Below are positions 1 through 9,619 of a stretch of 64,000 nt of DNA, in pieces. Made by a program: the position numbers and the translations under genes. The notes below the pieces were generated by a model that ran no database searches, was not told where the DNA came from, and worked only from the letters and a program-made list of their open reading frames with translations. How positions within the stretch are numbered: the stretch's first letter is position 1; each line of letters opens with the position of its first letter. This DNA is from Chrysogorgia sp. JL179-B06 (taxonomy: Eukaryota > Cnidaria > Anthozoa > Scleralcyonacea > Chrysogorgiidae). The stretch is from positions 2,399,001-2,463,000 of the forward strand of contig JAYKKM010000049.1 of the NCBI GenBank assembly GCA_035772405.1, in the 5' to 3' direction.

Positions 1-1680
1 CCAATACGATACATACAACTCAACCAAGGAAGTACTAAAGAATTTTCATCTTGTACAAGAGGATAAACTTAGAAATCGTTTGACCTGTCAAGTGTCAAGG
101 TTCCTTTTTCTCAAATGTCTCAAAGTTTTCCCTGTCACAACTTAACGTCCTATGGTCTACATCCCAATCAAAACTACCAAAAAACATTTTCAATTTTACA
201 GTTCGTTACATAAATAACACACTTCCCTCACGAAAGAATCTTAGCAGATGGGGTATTTCACCAAGTTCTGACTGCTCGTTCTGTTTACGTCCTGAAACTC
301 TTCTACATGTTGTTGCCGGTTGTCAACATTACCTAGAAACGATTTACTTGGAGACACGATTCCATTCTCAGTTTTCTCGCAAAAAAATTTCAATCTATAG
401 ACGGATGTAACCTGTTCGTTGATCTTCCTGGATTTGAAAGCCCCTCAGTTATAACTGGAGACGAACAACGCCCAGATTTACTTCTTTCCACTTCAAACAA
501 CGACCTTTACATCGTTGAACTTACCGTAGGATTTAACTAATTTAATTTTAACTTACTGTAGGATTTGTCTAACCTTACCAACAACGTTAACCGGAAGAAA
601 GCTAAGTACAAAGATCTAGTAAGAAAGCAGAATGAGGACTTCACAAGGAGTGTAACCAAAAGTCGAGTGTCGAGAGTCGAGAGTAAAAAGTCGAGAGTCG
701 AGAGAAAAAGTCGAGAGTCGAGACTAAAAAGTCGAGAGTCGACAAATGTCGAAAAAATGACAAATAAAATATATTAATACACATAAAACACGTACGATGC
801 GTACAGTCTCTTTCAGCACGTAAACACGAAAACGAAAGTCTAAAAGGAAGCCAAGATATATCCAATTATTACCAATTTTATTATCTAACGGCTAACAACA
901 TACAAGCGAATATGAAGTGAATATATATGTGTGTTTCAGTTATTCGTTCGTTATGTCAGGCTGAAGAACCATGTGAAACTCAACAATCTGCGTTTGAAAG
1001 CTAAAGCGCCGAAATGTCGGAGAGCCGCAAGCCTTGTTCTTCTAATATTCTCAGCCCAGCCAGACAGTTGGTCATTGGATATATCTTGGCTTCCGTTTAG
1101 ATATATCTTGGCTTCCGTTTGCGTGTTTTGACATGCTGACTAACTTTTTATAACTTTTGAAACATTATATGTATACAATATATTTTATTCGTCATGTTTT
1201 CGACATTTGTCGACTCTCGACTTTTTAGTCTCGACTCTCGACTTTTTCTCTCGACTCTCGACTTTTTCTCTCGACTCTCGACACTCGACTTTTGGTTACA
1301 CTCCTTCACAAGTGTTAAATTTGTTAATCTCTCCATCAGCTCACTCGGAATTTTCGATAAAGAATGCCATACTTTTATTGAAATGTTAAATGATTTAGGA
1401 CTCGATAACAAACATCAACAATACTACATCCGAAACATGATCTCTATCGCCATTAGAACGCCGTATTATATCTTCTGTTGTAGAAACAAAGAATGGACCA
1501 ATCCTGAACCACTAAATGTTTAATTATAAATTTGTTTCTGTTATGTTTTAGAAATACGGTATTAATACTGTATATAATCATATGTGATTCAAGTTAGCCA
1601 ATTGTAAATTACCTCAAGAAGTGAGATTTGCAATTGTAAATATATAAGAAAAAATTATATTAATAAAGTTTCCATTATTA
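1..1680 (+). mobile_element. R2/NeSL-like non-LTR retrotransposon, 3' part
   Basis: This is the C-terminal end of a retrotransposon polyprotein; the RT domain would lie left of the window. A CCHC motif (CSFC, then H and C) is read at about 273-323. After a frame change, probably in the A-run near 380-387, comes a restriction-like endonuclease signature: RPDLLL at about 469-486, then VELTVGF near 512-535. This CCHC plus PD-(D/E)xK order is known from R2, NeSL and related site-specific LINEs. The C-terminal tail continues to about 646, is interrupted by a foldback element, and resumes at 1,312 until a stop at 1,520-1,522 (the tail ends in ...WTNPEPLNV). The 3' UTR contains AATAAA near 1,660 and abuts the copper-transporter promoter. 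The copy is dead. Clade assignment is an inference from domain order. Confidence 0.72.
647..1304. mobile_element. Foldback element with satellite-like arms in the R2-like ORF
   Basis: Inverted arms of about 130 bp begin GGAGTGTAACC and end GGTTACACTCC. Each arm is largely a tandem of roughly 20-bp units built on GTCGAGAGTCGAGA plus an A-run. The flanks carry a 7-bp duplication, TTCACAA (640-646 and 1,305-1,311). Removing the insert and one copy of the duplication restores the host ORF's reading frame. The centre has no coding capacity; it contains a direct repeat of GATATATCTTGGCTTCCGTT-type sequence near 1,077-1,121. The superfamily is not assigned. Confidence 0.75.
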
Positions 1681-1733
1681 GTTAATTGTAAAGCTCGCCG
1701 TTAGAACACCAACACAACACCAACCATTTAGAA

Positions 1734-1796
1734 TTTTTATTTGTATCATGATCATATATACTCGTGTATAAAGACGCTCTTTGAGGTCAAAGACAC
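1734..1796 (+). promoter_or_regulatory. Putative core promoter of Ctr-A1
   Basis: A block around ATATATACTCGTGTATAAAG is almost identical to the block upstream of the second A-type gene (26,611-26,671), although the sequence between block and start codon has diverged by indels. GTATAAAG at 1,766-1,773 is a plausible TATA element about 115 bases upstream of the ATG. No metal-response element consensus was recognised by eye. Confidence 0.4.
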
Positions 1797-1885
1797 TTAA
1801 CAATTTCCTGTAGAATTCCTTTTATAAACTTTTGGACTCCCTGAAAGCTTTCACTCAACCGATAAGCGTTTGCTTTACTAACAGC

Positions 1886-2513
1886 ATGAACACTGGAAGG
1901 GATTATTTCTCGTTCGACATCGACTTAACGTTTCTTTTCAGAGAATGGAGGATCGACGAAAGAACTAATGCCTTTATCGGTGCAGTGGCGGGAGTTTTTG
2001 TTCTAGCGTTTGTGTCTATCGCAATACTAAAGCTCCCACGGCTATTATCAAGTCTTTCATTACCAGAAGCGTTGAGTGAAAAGTGGCGAAATATCTTCTC
2101 GCCTGCCAGGGGTGCAACAACGACATTTTCATTGCACGAGACGGAGTTTGGCTCGTCATCAAAGGAAACAAACCAGGAATTCCCAACGGGTTCATGGGTA
2201 CAGAGAAGGAGACGCCATCGTAACACCAAGTTAAAGGTCTGTTCAACAACAAACCTCTTGAAATCGTTTGTTTATTCGATAAACACCGCTCTTACCTACA
2301 TCTTGATGCTTCTGCTGATGACTTTCAATGTTTGGTTTTTTTATCGCTGTTTGCGTTGGGATTGGGCTTGGATATCTCGTGTTTTTTGCCAGCAACAATC
2401 GAGCAAAGAGTAAACTGGACGACAATGATAAGGAGAGAGACATTGGTAGAATCAATGTCGGATATTGGATCGAAGACTTGCCTAAATTATCAGAGACAGA
2501 TACAATGTACTGA
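1886..2513 (+). pseudogene. Ctr/SLC31-type copper transporter A1, frameshifted
   Basis: Ctr proteins are small trimeric plasma-membrane or endosomal channels that import Cu(I). The start is the ATG at 1,886, because conservation with A2 begins at MNTGRDYF. The product has a short N-terminal tail (about 30 residues), TM1 (about 31-50), a cytosolic loop rich in S, T, K and R, and TM2 with the MxxxM copper-filter motif (M141, M145). Relative to A2 it has one extra T in the poly-T run near 2,335-2,341 (seven against six). This shifts the frame right after TM2, so the ORF ends at 2,413 without TM3. The lost TM3 with GIGLG and the C-tail remain readable in another frame to 2,513. It is either a recent pseudogene or an assembly indel. 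It is otherwise about 95% identical to A2 and has no introns. Confidence 0.82.
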
Positions 2514-2807
2514 ACTATAAAAATTACCTTTAACATAACATTGTCATTGTAAACTATATTTTCTATTTAAAGTGCCTATGAAATAAAAATTAAGTTTGTC
2601 TTATTTAAACGAACTTCTAAAATGCTGACGAATGGCAATTTAGAGTTCTTTCATATCTCACGTCGTTCTTGCAAAATGCAAATTCATGGCAAATGAAGTA
2701 GCCTATGACGTCACAGGTAGCCTGCGTACAGACGCTCGCGGGCGCAAAAAGGCGGCGCTAAGTCTGTGGTTTTCAAAATTTCACAGACTATGACGTAGGC
2801 TACGTCA

Positions 2808-4049
2808 CAGGTGGCCCAAACTCGTGCGCCAATTTGTGTTTATATTGGAATTTATTCGATTTGTCAAAATTAGAGGATATTTTCATCTATTATTTGCAGT
2901 TTATTGTTACAATATATAAATGAAACAATTAAGAAATAAAAAAACGTGTCGCGTGTGATTATCGAGTTATAATGGCACGAGAGATGCGTGTAAAACACGA
3001 GGCGATAGCCGAGTGTTTTACTAGCTTCTCGAGTGCCATTATAACTCGATAATCACACAAGACAAAGTTTTTTATTTCTTTTATAAAAGAACGGCCATTA
3101 AATTAACAATAAAGCCATGAAAAATGTAGATTTACCTGTTATAAATGACGTTGCTATGTGCGTTGCTAGGAAGTATGTGATGAAAACACGTTGGCGATTT
3201 TAGCGATGAAAATGCACTCAACGTTGCAGTTAAAACATTCTGTTGTGTTAGTACCTTGATTAGCTTTGTATCCAGGTGTTCTTTGACTTTTTTTGTGATT
3301 TAAACCACTTAAAATCCGTCAAAAACGACAAAATCTACGCGAGGAATATATATAATGCACGGTTTTTGAGCTCAGTAACCAATCAGATAGCGTGTACTCG
3401 CTCATTTACTTCCGGTTATTTTATAATGTGCATGTATTTATATCTACTGTAAGGTGTATGTGTCTTTCATTGTAAGTTTGGTGAGATTTAGCACAGTTGC
3501 AGTGCGACATTAATGCAATATAATGGCCACATTGTTTATATCAAACATTATACCTATGAATACTCAACAAAATAAACATTTATAAACCTTGTTGTTCTAC
3601 TTACATGTTTATTGTGTCGTAATATTCGTCCTTGTGAAACATGGCGCCATGCTGCCGCATTATAATTCGAACCCGTATACCGCAAACGGGTTCGAATTAT
3701 AATGCGGCAGAATGGCGCCATGTTTCACAAGGACGAACATTACGACACATACAATAAACATGTAAGTGGAACAACAAGGTTTATAAATGTTTATTTTGTT
3801 GAGTATTCATAGGTATAATGTTTGATATAAACAAAGTGGCCATTACATTGCATTGATTAATGTCGCACTGCAACTGTCCTAAATCTCACCAAACTTACAA
3901 TGAAAGACACATACACCTTATGGTAGATATAAATACACATTATTTCATTTATATATTGTAACAAATAATAGATGAAAATATCCTCTAATTTTGACAAATC
4001 GAATAAATTCCAATATAAACACAAATTGGCGCACGAGCTTGGGCCACTG
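2808..4049. repeat. Large imperfect palindrome
   Basis: Two near-identical arms of about 250 bp (3,424-3,675 and 3,687-3,940) face each other across an 11-bp spacer, TATACCGCAAA. The pairing resumes further out, 2,808-2,935 with 3,945-4,049, where both ends read as CAG(G)TGGCCCAA followed by CTCGTGCGCC. The left arm alone carries an extra ~490 bp (2,936-3,423), which itself contains a hairpin at about 2,952-3,059. There is no coding sequence. It resembles a foldback or palindromic MITE. Confidence 0.75.
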
Positions 4050-4239
4050 TGATGACGTCAAGATGTTTCTACATTTTTAGAAAATTAATAAATTAGAAAT
4101 AATAAATAAATTTGGGGTCGCTATTTCGATGTAACTAACGATGTTAGGTGTCACGAAGTGTCGTACTGTGGAAAGTTTCAAGTGATTTCGTTGAATAATC
4201 TCAAATATATACTTGATTTTCTAAAAATGTAGAAACATC

Positions 4240-5372
4240 CAACCTCGTACCCAGGGTATTTTGCCTCGGCGAAAATGGCCCTGGGATCGGCTGGGCCATT
4301 CTATAATGCGATTGGTTTGTCATAAAACTCGATTAATTCAGCCGAATATAATTTATTCATCTAAATCTGAATGCTGTCTTCAAATTTTACAGCAAATTAG
4401 AAGTGATAGCTTTCGTTAAATTGGATATATGCTTCTTCACACCTTTAGTAAGAGATAACCATGGATGTATGGTGGATTATTAAGCTTGTTAGCTGCTTTT
4501 ATGCCGACGAATGCTGACATGAACAACTCTGAAGAGCATTTGAATATTTCTCAATTATTCAGGTCAACAAAGTAGACAAAGGAAATGGAACAAAGACCAC
4601 AAAAATTATCATATCTAAACACCCAGAAATTCTCATATGTACTTCTAGTACGTATTCCATATAAGGAAGTGACCGACGAGCAAATAGAAGGCATTGACGA
4701 GCAAATAGAAGGCATTAACGAACAAATACAAGGCACTCGTACCAGCCCACTGGATGTGAGATTATTAACACGTTACGATATGTTCGATTATCCGCTCTTT
4801 TTAAGAAAACTACGTTCGCTAGCAGGATAAGCTGTACGCATTTGTAAACAGATAATTTATCTTTGTTTTAATATATATTGTAGTTTTGGGAGTTGATTAT
4901 TTCTCAAGAAAACGTTCGTCGAAGACAGCCGTGTTTTTGTTTAAAAGATGGTATCCGTATTAGGAAAATTATATTTTGGCATGTTCGCTTATCCGCGCTT
5001 TTAAAGAGAACTAAGTTAGCTACCAGGATAAAGCTGTACGTATGTTGTAAATAGATCATTTAACTTTCCTTTGATATATTCTATAGCTTTGGGGGTGGTT
5101 TATTTCTCAACAAAACGTTTGCCAAAGGGTTAGGACCTTTGTTGTTTTGGGGTCGGTTACAATCCAATTAACAAGGAGGCTGGTACGAGGTTTGAACGTG
5201 TCAGCTATTTGCTCGTTAATTCACTCTATTTGCTCGTCAATGCCTTCTATTTGCGCTTCCTTATAAGGAATACGTACTAGATACCCCGTTCGAAATTCTG
5301 GGTGTCATCGTTCCCGGGGCCATTTTCGCCGACCTTCCACCGTGGAGGCAAAATGCCCTGGGAACGAGGTTG
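4240..5372. mobile_element. Mutator-like (MULE) MITE, copy a
   Basis: Long terminal inverted repeats start CAACCTCGTACCCAGGG and end CCCTGGGAACGAGGTTG, extending about 65 bp. They are flanked by a perfect 9-bp duplication AGAAACATC (4,231-4,239 and 5,373-5,381). A 9-bp duplication with long TIRs is characteristic of Mutator-like elements. The interior has a short 24-bp tandem repeat (GACGAGCAAATAGAAGGC, 4,675-4,735) with an inverted relative at 5,205-5,265. No transposase is present. Confidence 0.78.
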
Positions 5373-5804
5373 AGAAACATCTTGACGTCAGGTTATCTCA
5401 TTTGCATATCACAATAGTCTAAATATCTCAAGAACGACGTGAGAAACCAAAGAACTCTAAATTACCATTCCTATTCATTTTCGGAGTGCATTGACATAAG
5501 ACAAACTTAATTTACATTTCTTAGGCACTTTTAATAAGCTAGGTGCATAGTGTGACCCACAAAAATTTTATTTTAAAGTTAACATACAGTTAACATACAC
5601 ATGTAACTTAAAAATATAAATATAAATGTATAAATATAAAATATAAATATAAATATATAAATATGTATATATAAATAATAAATATATAATATATAAATAT
5701 ATATAAATATATATAAATATAAATATACAAAAAATGTATAAATATAAAAATATAAATGTATATTAAAAACATACACATGTAACTTAACTTATAAACGCAA
5801 GGTG

Positions 5805-5995
5805 GGTTGACTACACATTTTTTTGTAGTTCGCTACAACTACAGCTACTTTAAAAAATTGTAATCAGCTACAACTACTGCTACTTGTGAACAAATGTAGT
5901 TCACAACTGACTACAGCTATTGTTTCGAAAATGTAGCGAACTATTTCGCTACTTCTAATTCGCTACTGCAAATTGAAGTATCCTACTATTATCAG
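5805..5995. repeat. TAGTTCGCTAC-rich repeat, left block
   Basis: This block contains multiple copies of TTGTAGTTCGCTAC and GCTACAACTAC. Related blocks occur at 7,970-8,020 and 8,490-8,540, bracketing the nested 6.0-8.5 kb cluster. It may be the remnant terminus of an older transposon. AT-rich, (TATAAA)-like low-complexity sequence precedes it at 5,600-5,770. Confidence 0.45.
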
Positions 5996-6548
5996 TTATA
6001 GACCTGGAGCGAGTGGTATTCCACAAAAAATTACCCCGTGGGGGTGAATCACCCCAAGGGGTAATTTTTTGTGGAATACCCCGAGTGGAAGGGGTATAAC
6101 TATAACTGGTATATTATACCGAACTTTAGACACAGCTAGAAAACAGATACAGTTAACCTCAAAATATTTAATGATTTAAAACACACATTCTGTTATGTCC
6201 GCCATATTGGCATCCAATAAAATTAGGCAATGTACTGGGTACGCGGGGGTATTTGAACTCGAATCACCTGGTGTATTCGTAATCAGCGGGTGATTTGAGG
6301 TCATATTATACCTCAACTATATATAAATCTTCCAATCAGAGCTAGATTTGTACCACGTGACCAGTAATTTAAATTACTCGAATTCCCCTCTGTGGAGGGG
6401 TATTCGACTCGAGTATCATGCGCAAAACCAAATACCATGCGCGAAAACCAAATAACACGCGCGTAAACAAAGACGAGCCTGTAAACAATGGAGGAACAAC
6501 AAGACGTTTCTAGACGTTTCAAGACAGCATTTAAGAATGTTTCGGTAT

Positions 6549-7360
6549 CAACCTCGTTCCCAGGGCATTTTGCCTCCACGGTGGAAGGTCGGCGAAAATG
6601 GCCCTGGGATGGGTCTTACTACATCCCGGGCGTTCTTTGTCAGCGCCCGCGAGCACTCGTCTTCTGGACGATCCTTTTATTAGTATTAAGGAAACCCATC
6701 CCCAACACAACAAAAGATCCTAACCCTAACCCCCCGCCTAACGGGTTAGGGTTAGTAAACTAATTAGGCAGGGGGTTAGGGTTAGAAAACCCATTAGGTG
6801 GGGGGTTAGGGTTAGGATCTTTTGTTGTGTTGGGGTTGGGTTTCCTTAATACTAATAAAAGGATCGTCCAGAAGACGAGTGCTCGCGGGCGCTGACAAAG
6901 AACGCCCGGGATGTAGTAAGACCCCCTGGGATCGGCTGGTCACATGACACCCAGAATTTCTGGGTGTTTAGATATGATAATTTTTGTGGTCTTTGTTCCA
7001 TTGCCTTTGTCTACTTTGTTGACCTGAATAATTCAGAAATATCCAATGCTCTTCTGAGTTGTTCATGTCAGCATTCGTCGGTATAAAAGCAGCTAACAAG
7101 CTTAATAATCCACCATACATCCATGGTTATCTCTTATAAAAGGTATGAAGAAGCATATATCCAATTTAGCGAAAGCTATCACTTCTAATTTGCTGTAAAA
7201 TTTGAAGACAGCATTCAGATTTAGATGAATAAATTATAGTCGGATGAATTAATTGAGGTTTATGGACAAGCCAATCGCATTATAGAATGGACCAGCCGAT
7301 CGCAGGGCCATTTTCGCCGACCTTCCGCCGTGGAGGCAAAGTGCCCTGGGTACGAGGTTG
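6549..7360. mobile_element. Mutator-like MITE, copy b
   Basis: It has the same TIR as copy a (CAACCTCGTTCCCAGGG at the left, TACGAGGTTG at the right). The 9-bp flanks TTTCGGTAT (6,540-6,548) and TTTCGGTTT (7,361-7,369) differ at one base. The interior matches copies a and c (shared blocks around the CATACATCCATGG segment). Its left TIR is interrupted by a 314-bp foldback (6,611-6,924). Confidence 0.76.
6611..6924. mobile_element. Foldback element with telomere-like core
   Basis: Inverted arms of about 130 bp start GGGTCTTACTACATCCCGGG. The flanks carry a perfect 8-bp duplication CCTGGGAT (6,603-6,610 and 6,925-6,932). The loop consists of short GGGTTAGGGTTAG runs in both orientations (about 6,719-6,814). 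An 8-bp duplication fits hAT, P or Merlin-like transposons; the superfamily is not resolved. It is inserted in the TIR of MULE copy b. Confidence 0.75.
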
Positions 7361-8028
7361 TTTCGGTTTAATATATAATTTATAGACCCTCCGCTCGGGG
7401 CATTCGTCGAAATATTACCCCTCGGGGTGATATATATCATCCCTCGGGGTAATATTTCGTCGAATTCCTCTCGCTCCGGGTCTATAAATGATAAAAATAC
7501 CATGCATAGGAGAAAATAGCCTAGGTACGAGTTGGCCCTGGGATAGTATTCATCGAAAAATACCATGGGCACATGGTACAAACCTAGCTCTCTGATTGGA
7601 CAAGATAACTGTGAGGTATGATATTCCAAGTAATTACCAGAAAGATGCGGCCACGGGTTTTCAACCCCAGGTGGTGCTTGCTGTTGCTCTTCCATACTTC
7701 ACTCTGCTTCAATCCTGAATCAGTGAATCCACGACCAGTGGACCAGGATAGACTTGGATCAAGGATGACTTCATCACTTTACCATGTTAATTATTATAAT
7801 TAATAAATAATCCCGACTGGGGAAGAGTCCCGCATTTAATTGAGGGACTGGGCACAGTGTATAATTTAATTTGACATCATATTTTGTTCAGGCGTCTACT
7901 CAGTCTGTTGTGCTGACTGAGTTTGACTGATGACAAATTCGAAAAGTAGCGAAAAGCGATTGTTGTAAAAAAAACCAAAAAAGTTATAAACTACTTCGTT
8001 TGTAGTTTGCTACAGCTGCAACTTCGTT

Positions 8029-8482
8029 CGGCGAAAATGGCCCTGGGATCGGCTGGTCACATGATACCCAGAATTTCTGGGTGTTTAGACATGATAATTT
8101 TTGTGGTCTTTGTTCCATTTCTGATTTCCTTTGTCTACTTTGTTGACCTGAATAATGGCGAAATGTTCAATGCTCTTCAGAGTTATTGATGTCAGCATTC
8201 GTCGGCATAAAAGCAGCTAACAAGCTTAATAATCCACCATACATCCATGGTTATCTCTTACAAAAGGTATGAAGAAGCATATATCCAATTTAGCGAAAGC
8301 TATTACTTCTAATTTGCTGTAACATTTGAAGACAGCATTCAGATTTAGATGAATAAATTATACTAGGCTGAATTAATTGAGTTTTATGACAAGCCAATCG
8401 GGTTATAGAATGGACCAGCCGATCCCGGGCCATTTTCGCCGACTTTCCGCCGTGGAGGCAAAATGCCCTGGGAACGAGGTTG
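8029..8482. mobile_element. Mutator-like MITE, copy c (5'-truncated)
   Basis: It is homologous to the inner left TIR, interior and complete right TIR of copies a and b, ending GGGAACGAGGTTG. The outer ~45 bp of the left TIR is missing, and no matching 9-bp duplication is visible. It lies among TAGTTCGCTAC repeats. Confidence 0.68.
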
Positions 8483-8559
8483 CTCTCGCTACGTAAAAAT
8501 TGTAGTTCGCTACAGTAGCGAACTACAACTACTTCGCTTACTACCCACCCTTGTATAAA

Positions 8560-8705
8560 AGTGATATAAATGTTTTTGTACTTGCGTTGGCAGTGTAGAA
8601 ATACAAATCGCAAACTCTAAAAGGTTGGTGTACTGCCGAAATAGTTTGTAGGAAGTCTTACGTTTCGAGTGAAGACCCTTCGTCAGAGAGTGAACTCGTA
8701 AAGTA
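8560..8705 (-). repeat. Degraded Penelope-type terminal repeat
   Basis: On the minus strand this reads CTCTGACGAAGGGTCTTCACTCGAAACG, followed by TTCGGCAGTACACCAACC. It is a diverged relative of the motif block at 26,172-26,262 and 63,715-63,780. A further remnant is at 29,215-29,300. Confidence 0.4.
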
Positions 8706-8714
8706 AAATTGTAA

Positions 8715-9158
8715 GACATTGGCAACAAAAATTAAGTTTGTCTAATATGAAAGAACTCGTAAAATGATAGAGTAACACCTTTTTACAACTTTTCGGTATT
8801 TTACTTCGTTTTTGAAATATTTCATTTGTTTGATATGTAAATGAGATGGTCTCTAACGTCAGGTGCAGGGTAGAGAATTTTCACTCATTAAAATATTAGT
8901 TTCATCTTCAAGTTTGTTCCACAAGTTTGTTACTTGAAAATGTGCGTATAATAACTCCTCATGATAATGAACGTTGTAAACTTAGTGTTAGCAATCACTG
9001 AGATATAAGACATTTTTTAATGACCATCTCATTTACATATCAAACAAACTGAAATATTTCAAAAACGAAGTAAAACACTGAAAAGTTGCAAAAGGTGTTA
9101 CTCTATCATTTTACGAGTTCTTTCATATTAGACAAACTTAATTTTTGTTGCCAATGTC
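8715..9158. mobile_element. MITE with 137-bp inverted arms
   Basis: The arms 8,715-8,851 and 9,022-9,158 are near-perfect complements (GACATTGGCAAC...GTTGCCAATGTC) around a ~170-bp loop. Internal blocks (AAAGAACT near the ends, GTTTGATATGTAAATG at the inner edge) match the TTAA-type MITE at 61,073-61,548, so they appear related. No clear target duplication is seen. Confidence 0.7.
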
Positions 9159-9189
9159 CTGCCCTATATATTACACTAACTTTTTCCGT

Positions 9190-9600
9190 GCAACTTGTGT
9201 CTCAAAAATAAAAAGTTCAAATTGCACACATTTAATTTCCTACAAGTTTTTTGTTATTTTAGTTTCCGAGGAACTTTATCATTAGCTCATGCACTTTATT
9301 CCTTTTTAAGTTTTCGTTTCTTACCGCTTTACTATCCCATAGCTAGACCCCTTGAGTATTGGACCTGTCATTGACTAGTTCTCCCGGGCATTTAATTGGC
9401 TACTTTCTACTTGTGACATCTTTTGGCATATATGCATGTAAGCCCTGTTTATTACTCGGGTTACTACCTGTGGTGGTAGCCGAGTCTAGGTTTCGGTGGC
9501 ATTCGGGTCGACAAATTGCAATTATTGCATCATCCCGATAGGCTTTGCGAAACCAGGCGCTATTATGGGCGCCCGTTACCACCAAAAATGTCAAAACAGC
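9190..9600 (+). repeat. Interspersed repeat shared with 21,740-22,045
   Basis: Blocks such as TTTAATTTCCTACAAG, TGGACCTGTCATT and TTGGCTACTTTCTACTTG recur in the same order at 21,740-22,045. The related tail (GATTGGCTATATAAGCCC) occurs at 31,869, 56,540 and 63,680. It is probably the 5' part of a Penelope-type terminal repeat or promoter module. No gene is seen here. Confidence 0.45.
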
Positions 9601-9619
9601 GAATCCAAATAACTTGATG

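Larger units (their letters stand above)
2571..5529. mobile_element. TTAA-type inverted-repeat element (outer layer)
   Basis: The termini are AGTGCCTATGAAAT at the left and a matching inverted GGCACT end at the right, with TTAA at the left junction and a one-base variant at the right. Homologous inverted arms of about 150 bp follow (2,571-2,720 and 5,395-5,529). The 61-kb element has the same style of end (AGTGCCCC with TTAA), so this is a piggyBac/Kolobok-like non-autonomous family. It carries no transposase. It is loaded with later insertions: a long palindrome (2,808-4,049) and a Mutator-like copy (4,240-5,372). A truncated relative sits in the same position downstream of A2 (27,404-29,126), so the insertion predates duplication of the A gene. 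Confidence 0.6.
5997..7486. mobile_element. Hairpin-ended element enclosing MULE copy b
   Basis: Both ends begin TATAGACC(T/C)GGAGCGAG in inverted orientation, and each end is itself a hairpin. At the left, GGTATTCCACAAAA pairs with its complement around a TTACCCC/GGGGTAA stem (about 6,018-6,085). At the right, a similar stem around ATATTACCCC spans about 7,400-7,470. The two ends are therefore related palindromic modules. The interior includes MULE copy b. No coding region was recognised and no clear target duplication was found. Confidence 0.5.

Noticed and set aside
1832..1885. Upstream start for Ctr-A1 (and 26,657 for A2)
   Set aside because: These begin with TTG rather than ATG and the segments are not colinear between the two copies; conservation starts at MNTG.
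3687..3710. GGTTCGAATTAT resembling a tRNA B box
   Set aside because: It sits in a palindrome arm; no A box, cloverleaf or CCA-adjacent structure is present at the right spacing.
5579..5776. 65-residue Y/I/F-rich ORF on the minus strand
   Set aside because: Translation of an AT-rich low-complexity tract.
6488..6763. 91-residue ORF starting MEEQQDVSRR
   Set aside because: It runs through the MULE TIR and the foldback; no domain, and the same N-terminus is not conserved in other copies.
6719..6814. Possible chromosome end
   Set aside because: TTAGGG-like units are few, imperfect, in both orientations, and lie inside a foldback with target duplications, so this is interstitial.
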